From an uncultured Sphingomonas sp. (GTDB lineage: Bacteria > Pseudomonadota > Alphaproteobacteria > Sphingomonadales > Sphingomonadaceae), in NCBI GenBank assembly GCA_913775025.1, contig CAJYJW010000343.1:1-57738 (forward strand): a stretch of 57,738 nt of DNA. Reading direction: 5' to 3'. The position numbers and the translations under genes were made by a program. Below, piece after piece: positions 38,588-47,890 of the stretch. Positions within the stretch are counted from its first letter, which is position 1. Every line of letters begins with the position of its first letter. Below the pieces are notes generated by a model. That model searched no databases. It was not told the DNA's origin and worked only from the letters and a program-made list of their open reading frames with translations.

Positions 38588-40498
38588 TCAGGCGGCCCGC
38601 GCCTGCCCCAGCCCGAACAGCCGGCCAAGCGAGCGGTCCAGCATCAGCAACTGCCACAGCAGCCGGCCATGATCCGCGCGGCCGGCGCGATGATCGGCCG
38701 TCAGCTTGGCGATGGCGTTGCAATCGAACCAGCCCGTATCCGCCAGCGCCGATCCGTGTGCGATGCCGTCGGCAGTCGCCGCCAGCGACCCGCGAAACCA
38801 TTCCCCGATCGGGGTGACGAAGCCCATCTTGCGCCGATGCAGGATTTCATCGGGCAGATGCCCCGCCAGCGCGCGTTTCATCAGCCATTTGCCCGATCCA
38901 CCCCGTACCCGCATCGAGACCGGCAGCTTGGCGGCGAATTCGACGAGGCGATGATCCAATAGCGGCTCGCGCGCCTCCAGGCTCACCGCCATGCTCGCGC
39001 GATCCACCTTGGTCAGGATGTCGCCCGGCAGCCATATCTTCATGTCGGCATATTGCGCGCGGTCCAGCGGGTCGCGCGCCGGAGCATTCCGCATCGCGGC
39101 GACATAGCGATCTTCCGCACGGTGCCCGCCCAGCGCCCGCGCCGCCTCCGGCGCGTAAAGACGATGGCGCAGCGCATGGCGCGTCACCCCCACGCTCATC
39201 GCGTAAGCCTCCTCGCCGGAACGCCCGATCGCCTGCAAGGTCGTCTTCGCACGCAGCCGCTGCGGTGCCCAGTCCAGCTTGGGGAAGCGATCGCCCAGCC
39301 GCCCGACCGCGCCGCGCAGACCGGCCGGCAGCATCCCCCGTGCGCGCTCCTCGGCCAGATGGAAGGCATGGCGGCGGTAGCCGGCGAACGCCTCGTCCGC
39401 GCCATCGCCCGAGAGCGCCACCGTCACCCGCTCCCGCGCCAGCTCGCAAACCCGGTAGGTCGGCAGTGCGGAGGCATCGGCGAACGGCTCGTCGAAGGCG
39501 GCCACCAGCGTGTCGATCAGCCCGAAATCGCCCGCCGCCACGGTCCGCGTCGCGTGCCGCGTGGCGAAGCGATCAGCCACGATGCGGGCATAGCGCGTCT
39601 CGTCATGCGTGGCCGAATCGAAACCGATCGAGCATGTCTCCACCGCCGCGCCGCTCGTCTCGGCCATCAGCGCCACCACGGCGGACGAATCGACCCCGCC
39701 GGACAGGAACGCCCCCAGCGGCACGTCCGCCACCATCCGGCTGCGCACGGCCGCGCGCAAGCGATCGAGCAACTCCGCCTCCAGTGCCGCCGCGCCGCCC
39801 GTCGCACGATCGGCGAAGCTCACGTCCCACCACTGCACCGGCCGCCCCAGTGGCCGTCCGCGCCGTACCGCCAGCCAATGGCCGGCGGGCAGCTTCCTGC
39901 AGCCCGCCACGACGCAGGCGTCGTCGGGCACGTAACCGAGGCCCAGATAGTCATCGATCGCGGTCAGATCCGGCGCGCGACGCAACAGCGGATGCGCCAG
40001 CAATCCTTTCAATTCGGAGGCGAAGATCAGGCTGCCGTCCGAAAGCTCGGCGTAGTGCAGCGGCTTCACCCCAAGCCGGTCCCGCGCGAGGAACAGCGCA
40101 CCCGCCGCCGCATCGTAAATGGCGAAGGCGAACATGCCGTTCAGCCTGGGCAGCACCTCCGCCCCCCACTGCCGCCAGCCGCGCAGGATCACCTCGGTAT
40201 CGCCGTGGGTGGTGAAGACGTGGCCAAGCCCCTCCAGCTCCGCCCGCACCTCGGCAAAATTATAGATCTCGCCGTTGAACGTCAGAGTGAGGCGCCCGTC
40301 CTCCGTCGCCATCGGCTGCGGGCTTCCGGCCACGTCGATGATAGCCAGGCGACGGTGGCCCAACCCGACGCCGGGCGCGGTCCAGACACCCGATCCGTCC
40401 GGCCCGCGATGCGCCAGCGTATCCGCCATCGCCACCACGCGCTGCGGATCGACGGGTTTTGCCGTCTGCATGTGAAAGATACCGGCGATGCCGCACAT
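38588..40498 (-). CDS. XrtA-associated asparagine synthase-like amidotransferase
   Basis: A 636-residue protein. After removal of Met1, Cys2 (MCGIAGIFHM) is the glutamine amidotransferase nucleophile; AHRGPDGSG, LGHRRLAIID and FNGEIYNF complete the class II domain (about 1-200). The synthase half has the PP-loop FLSGGVDSSAVVALM, then SGDGADEAFAGYRRH and KVDRASMAVSLEAREPLLDH. Its position as last gene of an exosortase A operon fits the EPS-associated amidotransferase family (TIGR03108) rather than housekeeping AsnB. It probably amidates a sugar acid or peptide component of the polysaccharide. The exosortase stop is four bases upstream. Confidence 0.85.
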   Translation of the reverse strand: MCGIAGIFHMQTAKPVDPQRVVAMADTLAHRGPDGSGVWTAPGVGLGHRRLAIIDVAGSPQPMATEDGRLTLTFNGEIYNFAEVRAELEGLGHVFTTHGDTEVILRGWRQWGAEVLPRLNGMFAFAIYDAAAGALFLARDRLGVKPLHYAELSDGSLIFASELKGLLAHPLLRRAPDLTAIDDYLGLGYVPDDACVVAGCRKLPAGHWLAVRRGRPLGRPVQWWDVSFADRATGGAAALEAELLDRLRAAVRSRMVADVPLGAFLSGGVDSSAVVALMAETSGAAVETCSIGFDSATHDETRYARIVADRFATRHATRTVAAGDFGLIDTLVAAFDEPFADASALPTYRVCELARERVTVALSGDGADEAFAGYRRHAFHLAEERARGMLPAGLRGAVGRLGDRFPKLDWAPQRLRAKTTLQAIGRSGEEAYAMSVGVTRHALRHRLYAPEAARALGGHRAEDRYVAAMRNAPARDPLDRAQYADMKIWLPGDILTKVDRASMAVSLEAREPLLDHRLVEFAAKLPVSMRVRGGSGKWLMKRALAGHLPDEILHRRKMGFVTPIGEWFRGSLAATADGIAHGSALADTGWFDCNAIAKLTADHRAGRADHGRLLWQLLMLDRSLGRLFGLGQARAA

Positions 40499-40502
40499 CG
40501 CC

Positions 40503-42050
40503 TTAGCGCCCCGCCGCCCGGTCGGCGAGCGTCTCGATCGGCCCCAGCGCGCGGAGGAAAGCGTCGATCGCCGGCCGCGCGCTTTTGCGCCCGCCCGGCT
40601 GCTCGGCCGAGACGAGGATCGCGACGGCACTTTGCGGCCCGCCCAGCAGCCGCGCCCTCAGCGTTTCCAGCTTCACCCGCGCCTCGCTGCCTGTCACCAC
40701 ATCGCCCACCCGATAGAAGGTCGCAACCTCGCGTACCACCGGGCCGGGGGCGGAAATACGAAACGCGCGGCCGCCGGGCGGGGCGGGGCTGTCGTCGGTC
40801 CAGGCCCAGTCGCCCTCCGGATCGACCGCCCCCTGCCCGTATCCCACGATCTCGCGCCCCTCGGCCTGGGCGGCATAGGTGACGATGGCGAGATCGACCA
40901 TCCGTCCCGCGCCATCGCGATAATGGCCGATCGCACGGGCATCCGCCCCGTCGAACCGAGGCCGCCACCAGTGCCGCCGCGGCTCGGCCACGCGGGTCCA
41001 TCCCGGCACCGCCGGCAGCGCGATATCGCTTGGGACGGCCGCCGCCTGCCCTGCCACCGCCGCGCTCCAGCCGACCGGCGCCAGCACCAGCGCCAGCACC
41101 GCGCCCCCGATCCACGCCGCGCGCGCCGGCCGTTCCGGTAGCGGCGGCATGGGTTGCAGCGCGTGGGCATCCAGCCAGCGATCGTAGGGCCCACGATCGA
41201 AGAAGCGCCAGCTCAGCGCCATCGTCGCCGCCAATACGAAGGCGAAGAAGAACCAGCCATAAACGACGTGATCGAAGCTGCCCGCCACCTCGCCATCCGT
41301 CAGGTGACCGACATAGATCGTGCCGAACGCACGCACCCCATTGGCGAGGATCGGCATGGCGACGGCACCGGCCATGAACGCCATCCGCCGCCCCGCCCGC
41401 CGGAAGCATACGTTGGCGACGAGCGCGCCATAAGCGATCATCGCGACGAGGAATTTCACCCCCGAGCACGCCTCCGCCACCTCATAATAGCCGTTGGGGA
41501 TGGTGATGAAGACACCCTCGATCCGCGCGGGCACGCCGGTCAGCCAGAGGAGCGCCATGCACATCCTGGCAGTGATCGTCTGCAGCGGCGGCACCAGAAC
41601 GTCGCCCGCCGGCACGAGGAACCACAGGTAGCAGAGTGGGAACAGCAGACCGCGCGTCACCGCCGGGCCGAGGCAGGCGACCACCGCCCCCTGCAGCATT
41701 ATCACCAGCCCCAGATGCCGCGCGATGCCGACGCCCGCCGCCTGCCCGAGCAGCCAGCCCCCCGCTCCGGCGGCGACGATCAACAGCCCCGGCCACCATG
41801 CGCGCGGCACGATGGCGGCGATCTCCGGCGCGCGCTGCCACACCAGCCAGCCCGCAATCGGCAGGACGAACAGGCAATGGCCGTAGGTGGAGCTGTTCCA
41901 CCAGATATCCGCCATCGCCGCCGCATCCCGGTGGTGGATCAGCAGGATCGCAAGCCACAGTCCGCCCAGCCATGCCAGCGGCAACCGCCACACTGCCGCC
42001 TGCCCGACCGCGAAGGCGGGGGGCGGCGAAGGCCAGGACAATGCCTTCAT
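40503..42050 (-). CDS. xrtA: Exosortase A fused to an EpsI-family domain
   Basis: A 515-residue inner-membrane protein. Residues about 20-285 hold the exosortase with about eight membrane helices and the three catalytic residues: Cys195 in EACSGVKF, Arg240 in NGVRAFGTI and His261 in GSFDHVVYG. Residues about 305-515 are a periplasmic EpsI-type domain (IALPAVPGWTRV, GREIVGYGQGAV), joined by one more helix (WIGGAVLALVLAPVGW). Exosortase A cleaves PEP-CTERM anchors and sorts proteins to the cell surface. Start ATG 42050 overlaps the glycosyltransferase stop. Confidence 0.9.
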   Translation of the reverse strand: MKALSWPSPPPAFAVGQAAVWRLPLAWLGGLWLAILLIHHRDAAAMADIWWNSSTYGHCLFVLPIAGWLVWQRAPEIAAIVPRAWWPGLLIVAAGAGGWLLGQAAGVGIARHLGLVIMLQGAVVACLGPAVTRGLLFPLCYLWFLVPAGDVLVPPLQTITARMCMALLWLTGVPARIEGVFITIPNGYYEVAEACSGVKFLVAMIAYGALVANVCFRRAGRRMAFMAGAVAMPILANGVRAFGTIYVGHLTDGEVAGSFDHVVYGWFFFAFVLAATMALSWRFFDRGPYDRWLDAHALQPMPPLPERPARAAWIGGAVLALVLAPVGWSAAVAGQAAAVPSDIALPAVPGWTRVAEPRRHWWRPRFDGADARAIGHYRDGAGRMVDLAIVTYAAQAEGREIVGYGQGAVDPEGDWAWTDDSPAPPGGRAFRISAPGPVVREVATFYRVGDVVTGSEARVKLETLRARLLGGPQSAVAILVSAEQPGGRKSARPAIDAFLRALGPIETLADRAAGR

Positions 42051-43249
42051 GCCGCCTCCTTCCACCCGATCAGCCGGGCGAGCGGCGCCAGCCGCTGCCC
42101 CCAGGAGTAGGCCGAAACGATGCGCGCCCGCGCCGCCTCTCCCAGCAGACGCGCTTCGGTATCGTCGCTCAATAGACGGACGATCGCCGCCACCGCCGCG
42201 GCGCCCTCCGCCACGATCAGGTCACGGCCAGCCGTCGCCTCTATCCCCTCGAACGCCGCCGGCGAGGCGACGACCGGGCGGGCCATCGCCATCGCCTCCA
42301 GCACTTTGTTCTGAACACCCCGTGCAAGCTTCAGCGGGGCGACAACCACGTCCGCCGCCTTCAGCCAGCCGCGCACGTCCGCCACCTCGCCCGTCACGAT
42401 CACGCCGGCCTGCGCCGCCAGTGCTCGCACGGCGGGCGTCGGCGCGCGGCCGACGATGGCGAAACGCGCTCGCGGAACGGCGGCGCGGATGGCGGGCAGG
42501 CACTCCCTGGCGAAGGCCGTCACCGCCTCGATGTTAGGCGCATAGTCCATCTGCCCGGTGAAGACGATCAGCGGCCCCGCCTCGGCGACGGGCGCCACCT
42601 TCGCCGGATCGAACAGCATGAGATCCACGCCGTTGCCCAGCGCCCGCACCCGTTCCGGGCCAAGCCCGCTTCGGCGACGGAACAGCGCCGCCTCCGCCTC
42701 GCTTACAAACAGGCTGATGTCGGCGCGGATGGCGGTCTCTCTCTCAAAGGCGGCGAGCAGCCGCGCCTCGCGCGCTTGGATCCAGCGCATCGGCGGGCGG
42801 GCGGTTTCGGCATAAGCCGCGAACTTGGCCGAATCGACATCGACGAAATCCATGACGAAGCAGGCAGCGCCCCGATCCGCCGGCACATATTGCGCCATCT
42901 GCCCGGAAAAGACGACGATCGCGCCGATCGGCCGCTCCGCCAACGTCCGCCTGACGAACCGCGCGATCCCCACGTCCTCGAAGGCGGTGAGCGATACCGG
43001 CCGCCCGCGCGCCAGCGCACGCAACCCCGCCGCCGGCATCGATCGCGTCCGCCGGGCGACATGCCGCGTCGCGATCAGTGGCTCCAGTGCAGGAGAATAT
43101 GCGGTGCCCGATCCGCTATCCGCGAAACAGGCGAGGTGAACGGGGCCGAGCGCCGCCAGCGCCTTCAACAGGTGGAACGATCGTATCCTGTCCCCCCGAT
43201 CCGGCGGATAGGGCAGGCGGTGCGCCAGAAACAGGATCTCCCCCGTCAT
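42047..43249 (-). CDS. XrtA-associated glycosyltransferase (GT4-like)
   Basis: The ATG at 43249 overlaps the FemAB stop and gives 400 residues; the longer open frame lies over that gene. The N-terminus MTGEILFLAHRLPYPPDRGD, then RIRSFHLLKAL is characteristic of the TIGR03087 sugar transferase of PEP-CTERM/EPS loci. The C-terminal half has the GT-B donor part (LIVFTGQMDYAPNIEAVTAF, then GVQNKVLEAMAMARPVVASP). It should add a sugar to the lipid-linked polysaccharide repeat in the cytoplasm. Confidence 0.87.
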   Translation of the reverse strand: MTGEILFLAHRLPYPPDRGDRIRSFHLLKALAALGPVHLACFADSGSGTAYSPALEPLIATRHVARRTRSMPAAGLRALARGRPVSLTAFEDVGIARFVRRTLAERPIGAIVVFSGQMAQYVPADRGAACFVMDFVDVDSAKFAAYAETARPPMRWIQAREARLLAAFERETAIRADISLFVSEAEAALFRRRSGLGPERVRALGNGVDLMLFDPAKVAPVAEAGPLIVFTGQMDYAPNIEAVTAFARECLPAIRAAVPRARFAIVGRAPTPAVRALAAQAGVIVTGEVADVRGWLKAADVVVAPLKLARGVQNKVLEAMAMARPVVASPAAFEGIEATAGRDLIVAEGAAAVAAIVRLLSDDTEARLLGEAARARIVSAYSWGQRLAPLARLIGWKEAA

Positions 43250-44310
43250 CCAAGGCCACGCGCGATCAGCGGCCCGAGCCGGTTGGCGACGGCAAGCGGC
43301 AGCCGCCGCCATGCCTCCACCTGCATGCGGTATTTCGGGTTCAGCGGGTTCACCCGGCGCGGTTCCGCCCCGTCGGCAGTGCGCGTCGCATAGGCCAGGG
43401 GCACGGGCGTGAAGCCCCAGTTGCGCTTGAACGCGAACGCGCCGGTGCCGGGTTTCGATCGGCCGAAATCGAACGCGGCGCACCCCCTTGCCCGCGCATG
43501 GCGCATCAGCGCGAAATACATCAGGTCGTTCGCCCGCCACGTTCGCGCCGCCGCCGTGCCACCACCCCAATAGGGCATCACTGCGCCGCCGTGGTACAGG
43601 CTCAATACGCTGGCGACAGGCTGCCCGTCCGCCCTCACCGTGAGGATATCGGCATCCTCGCCGAATGCCTCGATCACCTCGGCGAACAGGCTTTGCGGAA
43701 AGACCGGCGTGCCGAGGTTCCGCACGCTTTCGGCATAGACCGCATAATGCGCCGCCCGATCCGCCGCGCCCCGCCCGATCGCCACCGTCAATGGAAAGCC
43801 GAGCGCGCGGCGCACCTCGGCGCGTTGCTTGCGCGGGATGGCGAGCAGTTCCGCATCGTCGTCCGCCGCCAGCGGGCGCGTAAAACCGGCGTAGCTGTCG
43901 CGGTCGATATGCCAGCCGGTGCCCTCCGGCAGCCAGCCGCCGCGCAATTCCAGCGACGCGCAGCTCAGCCGCCGGGCCAGCGCCCATGCCTCTTCCGCCA
44001 GCAAAGCCGCCGTGCCCTCGTCATCGGCCAATATGCCGCCGCCCACGGCGAAACCGCTGGAGACGAGCGCCCGCCCGAACAGGGGCGAATGGATCGCGGA
44101 AAGCGGCAGCACACCCCGGATCGCCTCCCCGGCCCGCGCGACCAGATAATGCGCCGGCTGGCCGCACCCCCGCGCCACCGCGATGCTCCATGCCGGACGA
44201 TGGAACGGCGTCGCATCCGCCCGCCCGGCCAGCCACGCCTCCACCGCCGGCCCGTCGCGCGCCGGATTAACCGCCGCGACGATCGGCACGTCGAGGCGTG
44301 GCCCCGCCAT
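43246..44310 (-). CDS. FemAB family XrtA/PEP-CTERM system-associated protein
   Basis: The ATG at 44310 gives 354 residues; a GTG at 44319 overlapping the previous stop is an alternative. It is a GNAT/FemAB-fold protein: FHRPAWSIAVARGCGQPAHY near the start, RKQRAEVRRAL in the middle, GTAAARTWRANDLMYFALMR and FDFGRSKPGTGAFAFKRNWG near the end. These match the TIGR03019 family found only with exosortase A. It probably transfers an aminoacyl or acyl group to a polysaccharide or lipid intermediate; the substrate is unknown. Confidence 0.87.
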   Translation of the reverse strand: MAGPRLDVPIVAAVNPARDGPAVEAWLAGRADATPFHRPAWSIAVARGCGQPAHYLVARAGEAIRGVLPLSAIHSPLFGRALVSSGFAVGGGILADDEGTAALLAEEAWALARRLSCASLELRGGWLPEGTGWHIDRDSYAGFTRPLAADDDAELLAIPRKQRAEVRRALGFPLTVAIGRGAADRAAHYAVYAESVRNLGTPVFPQSLFAEVIEAFGEDADILTVRADGQPVASVLSLYHGGAVMPYWGGGTAAARTWRANDLMYFALMRHARARGCAAFDFGRSKPGTGAFAFKRNWGFTPVPLAYATRTADGAEPRRVNPLNPKYRMQVEAWRRLPLAVANRLGPLIARGLG

Positions 44311-44315
44311 CGCGG

Positions 44316-45167
44316 TCACGACGCGATCGAAGCGGAAGCCTGCCCCGCCACGACTGTATCCACCCGGCCCCATTCGAACCGGCGGAGCAGACGGCGCAGC
44401 TTGCCCTCCATGCCCTTCAGCCCGGTATAATGGCGCAGGCGCGAGCGGAGCGGCGCGCCGAGTACGCGCGGCTGATCGGGGTCGATCTCCCATGGGTGGA
44501 AATAGAAGACGGCGGGCCGCCCCTCCGCGCCGTTCACGCGTCCGATCGCCCAACGCGAAAAGCCGTAGGGCAGGATGCGGAAGAAGCCGCCGCCGCCCGC
44601 CGCCATCACCCGCCCGGCCGCGCGCACCGTGGTCACCGGCAGTTCCAACAGCGCCGCCCCTGCTACCGGCCGGAAGGCGAAGCGCGGCGCTTCCGGCCAG
44701 CCGTAATGATCGTGCTTCACAGGGGCCACGCTGCTGGAATAGGCATAGCCCTCCTCCGCCAGCACGGGGTGCGCCCAGGGCGTCCGCGCGTCGATCGAGA
44801 AGCTGGGTGCGCGATAGCCGGCCACGGCGACGCCCCCCGCATCCTCGATCACGGCGCGCGCGCGGGCGATGTCGGCACGGAACGCTTGCGGGGTGAGCGT
44901 GAAGACGCGGGCGTGATCCCAGCCGTGGCTAGCGATCTCATGCCCTGCATCCACGATGCGGCGGATCAGCGCGGGATAGCGTTCCGCCACCCAGCCTAGC
45001 GTGAAGAAGGTGCCCGTCACCCCCTCCTCCGCGAACAGGCGCAGCACCGCGTCGCTGTTGCGCTCGACGCGCGGTTTCAGCGCCGCCCAGTCCGCCTTGT
45101 CGACGGTGCGCTCGAACGCGCCGACCTGGAACCAATCCTCGACATCGACGGAGAGGGCGTTGCGCAT
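44316..45167 (-). CDS. XrtA-associated polysaccharide deacetylase
   Basis: The ATG at 45167 gives 283 residues. NodB-type motifs are all present: SVDVEDWFQ with the catalytic base Asp8, HEIASHGWDH with metal ligands His81 and His85, and GYRAPSFSID. The C-terminal PAVFYFHPWEIDPDQPR belongs to the DUF3473 extension of the PEP-CTERM deacetylase family (TIGR03006). It removes acetyl groups from N-acetylhexosamine units of the polysaccharide. It is followed, six bases on, by the FemAB gene. Confidence 0.9.
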   Translation of the reverse strand: MRNALSVDVEDWFQVGAFERTVDKADWAALKPRVERNSDAVLRLFAEEGVTGTFFTLGWVAERYPALIRRIVDAGHEIASHGWDHARVFTLTPQAFRADIARARAVIEDAGGVAVAGYRAPSFSIDARTPWAHPVLAEEGYAYSSSVAPVKHDHYGWPEAPRFAFRPVAGAALLELPVTTVRAAGRVMAAGGGGFFRILPYGFSRWAIGRVNGAEGRPAVFYFHPWEIDPDQPRVLGAPLRSRLRHYTGLKGMEGKLRRLLRRFEWGRVDTVVAGQASASIAS

Positions 45168-45180
45168 CGGGCGATCCCCG

Positions 45181-46248
45181 TCAGGAACGGGCGGCGGGGC
45201 CGAAGGCGCCGGGGCGGGCGGCATCGTCGCCCTCGGCCCAGTCCACCAGCAGGGTCAGCACACGGCGCAGCGCCTTGTCCTGCTCCGCCACCTGTGCCTC
45301 CAGTGCCGCGATGCGGGTGAGGAGGGCGGCATCGGGGGAGGATGCAGAGGCATCCGCCATCGCCGCCTCCAGCGCCACGATGCGCGCGCGCAGTGCGTGA
45401 TCGGGCGCGCCCTCCGCCACGGCGGGCGTTTCCGCGTCCCGCTCCATGTCCTCGGTCACGGCGGCCACCGCATCGGCATCGATCTCAGCCAGATCCTCGA
45501 TCGCGCCGTGCAGCAGCAGCCGCGTCGCCAGCGTGTTGATGGTGCGCGGGATGCCGCCGGTCGCCTTATGCAGCGCCTTGCACGCCGCCTCGGTGAAGCG
45601 CGGGCGGCCCGTCCAGCCGACCAGCGACAGGCGGTGCTCCAGATACTGGCGCACCTCATGCTCCTCGATCGGATCGAGGTGATGGGTCGCGATCACGCGC
45701 TGGCGCAGTTGCTCCAGGCTCTCGGCCTTCTGCAGCTTGTCGCGAAACTCGGGCTGGCCGAGCAGTACGATCTGCAACAGCGATTCGCCGCCCGCCTGGA
45801 AGTTGGAGAGCATCCGCAACTCCTCCAGCGCGGAGACGGGCAGGTTCTGCGCCTCGTCCACGATCAAAAGCGCGCGCTTGCCCTCGCGCATCTGCTGGTG
45901 AAGGAAGCGTTCGATCCGGTCGAGGAGCTGCGCCTTGGCCATGCCGTCGACAGCAAGGCCGAAGCCCTGCGCCGCCAGCCGCAGCATGTCATCCCCCTCC
46001 ACCTGCACCGACACCAGCCGCACCGCCGTCAGCCGGGCCTTGTCGATCGTCGCCATCAGGTGGCCGACCAGCGTGGTCTTGCCCGCGCCGATGTCGCCGG
46101 TGATGACGATGAAGCCCTCGCCCTGCGCCATGCCGTAGCCCAGATAGGCCATCGCCTTCCGGTGGGTCGCGCTGTCGAAGTAGAAGGCCGGATCGGGCGT
46201 CAGCTGGAAAGGCCGCCCCGTCAGGCCGTAATGGTCAGTGTACATCAT
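45181..46248 (-). CDS. XrtA-associated AAA ATPase (ExeA/TIGR03015-like)
   Basis: A 355-residue protein from ATG 46248 (the adjacent ATG at 46245 is equally possible). It opens MMYTDHYGLTGRPFQLTPDP, the usual start of the family. Walker A is GDIGAGKTT (about 51-59), Walker B LLIVDEAQNL (about 115-124), followed by an arginine-containing QLRQRVIATHHL. The C-terminal 90 residues form a coiled coil (ARIVALEAAMADAS). It probably couples ATP hydrolysis to assembly or regulation of the EPS machine. The exact role is unknown in the family. Confidence 0.87.
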   Translation of the reverse strand: MMYTDHYGLTGRPFQLTPDPAFYFDSATHRKAMAYLGYGMAQGEGFIVITGDIGAGKTTLVGHLMATIDKARLTAVRLVSVQVEGDDMLRLAAQGFGLAVDGMAKAQLLDRIERFLHQQMREGKRALLIVDEAQNLPVSALEELRMLSNFQAGGESLLQIVLLGQPEFRDKLQKAESLEQLRQRVIATHHLDPIEEHEVRQYLEHRLSLVGWTGRPRFTEAACKALHKATGGIPRTINTLATRLLLHGAIEDLAEIDADAVAAVTEDMERDAETPAVAEGAPDHALRARIVALEAAMADASASSPDAALLTRIAALEAQVAEQDKALRRVLTLLVDWAEGDDAARPGAFGPAARS

Positions 46249-46282
46249 CGCGTCTCCGCCACCGCTATCGCGTGGGACCGGT

Positions 46283-47890
46283 TTAGAAAATGTAGCGCAT
46301 ACCCAAAAGCAGCGCGCCGGAAACGTCCGTATCGAAGCCATTCGCTTCATAGGCATAAAGGCCGACCGCGGCATTCGCGCTGAGATGATCGCCGAAAGTG
46401 CGATAATAGTTGGTCGTGGCGCCCCCACTCTTCACGTCGACGGCACCCGGAATACCGCTTTTGTAGTAATCGCCGTAAAGCGCGAAATCCAGGCCGGACG
46501 TCTCCGTCAATTTCCGGCCGATATTGCCCTGCACCGACCAGCTTTCGTCCCTGAGCCCGTCCAGCGAGAACAGCCCGGCGAAGCGCGGCGCGAGATAGCG
46601 CCGTTGCGCGTAGCCGCCGCCTGCGCCGTACGTCCATCGCCCGGTGCGACCCGAATAGAGCGCGAAAATGCCGCGCGCGCGGAAGACGCCGCTGTTGGCG
46701 GACTGGAAGACCCCGTTCAGGCACCCGCCCGTACCCGGCGTCGCGCCGATCACGCAGCCGGTGAAGCTGTTGCCGAACGGGTTGCGATTCAGCACGAACT
46801 GCGTCGGCAATGCCGCCAGCCCGCGGGTCAGCCCGCGCCCGAACGTGTCGATCTGGTCGTAGACGACGACCTGCAGACCCGAACGCTGATTGATCCGCCA
46901 GTCGAACGATCCTGTGAAGCTGGCGCCGCCATAGCGATAGCCTGCCCGCGCGATCAGCGTCGTGCGCGGACTCGGCCGCCAGAGCACGCCGCCGTCATAG
47001 ATCAGCCCGTCCGTATCGTAGGCGAGCAGGCGGGGCGAATTGGGGTCTGTGACGAAACGACCGCCCCGCACCACCGGCACGCCGTTCGCATCAAGCAGCG
47101 GCGCGCGGTGGCTCGCCTCGATCCGCTCGTAGCCGATGCCGCCCAGCAGCGCGACCGTGGGGGAGATCGGCACCGTCACGTCGCCGCGCACGAACCGCCC
47201 CTCGTACCGCTGGTCGAGCTGGCGGGCATCCTCGCGATCGTAGCCGGCGGACAGCGTCCAGCCGAACGGCAGCGGACCCGGCCGCATCCCCACGCTGGCG
47301 GCAAGGCTGTGGTTGGTCGAACGATCGAACGAGGCGAGGCGAGGCTGGCCCGGCGCGGCCGTGAAACCCACGCTGTCCTTCACCGTCACATAGCCGAACC
47401 GGTAGCTGGCGGCGACATCGAGGTTTCCGATCCGTTTCGCCAGCGTCGGGCCGACGTACAGGCCGTAGATTTGGGACAGGTTGGACTGGTCGCCGATCAG
47501 CAGCTGCGGCGCCGGCCCGCGAATATCGGTGCGCGCGCGGGTGGCGAGCGCGCCGCCTTCCAGCGAGAGCAGGTTCGGCACCAGACCTACCCGCCCGCGC
47601 GCCAGCCCGGTGTGGATATCCTGATCGGCAAGGCCATCGCCCCAGCCGAAGCGATGCTCGTAGCGATAGTCGATCGTGGCGGAGGCATTGCGCGAGTCCA
47701 CGCTCGCCTGCACGCCCGCCGCCAGCGCGGTATAGGTGTTGGTGCCGCGCCGGTTACGCCCGGCGATATCGACGTCGATGACCTGCTGCACTTCGAGATA
47801 GGGCGCCACGACGGCGCGGCGCGTCTGCGCGGGCGCACCCGCGAGCAGGGCCGCCCCCGCACCCGCCAGCAACGCCGTCGATCGCTTCAC
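46283..47890 (-). CDS. XrtA-associated outer-membrane beta-barrel protein
   Basis: A GTG at 47890 overlaps the kinase stop and gives 535 residues beginning with a signal peptide (VKRSTALLAGAGAALLAGAP). The rest alternates short amphipathic strands with aromatic girdles (ATIDYRYEHRFGW, GWTLSAGYDRED, WTYGAGGGYAQRRY) and ends in GALLLGMRYIF, the terminal phenylalanine of outer-membrane barrels. The family (TIGR03016) belongs to exosortase A loci and probably helps move polysaccharide across the outer membrane. Confidence 0.85.
   Translation of the reverse strand: MKRSTALLAGAGAALLAGAPAQTRRAVVAPYLEVQQVIDVDIAGRNRRGTNTYTALAAGVQASVDSRNASATIDYRYEHRFGWGDGLADQDIHTGLARGRVGLVPNLLSLEGGALATRARTDIRGPAPQLLIGDQSNLSQIYGLYVGPTLAKRIGNLDVAASYRFGYVTVKDSVGFTAAPGQPRLASFDRSTNHSLAASVGMRPGPLPFGWTLSAGYDREDARQLDQRYEGRFVRGDVTVPISPTVALLGGIGYERIEASHRAPLLDANGVPVVRGGRFVTDPNSPRLLAYDTDGLIYDGGVLWRPSPRTTLIARAGYRYGGASFTGSFDWRINQRSGLQVVVYDQIDTFGRGLTRGLAALPTQFVLNRNPFGNSFTGCVIGATPGTGGCLNGVFQSANSGVFRARGIFALYSGRTGRWTYGAGGGYAQRRYLAPRFAGLFSLDGLRDESWSVQGNIGRKLTETSGLDFALYGDYYKSGIPGAVDVKSGGATTNYYRTFGDHLSANAAVGLYAYEANGFDTDVSGALLLGMRYIF

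Noticed and set aside
39053-40882. 609-codon plus-strand open frame
   Set aside because: Opposite strand of the amidotransferase and exosortase genes; proline/arginine/histidine-rich with no motifs.
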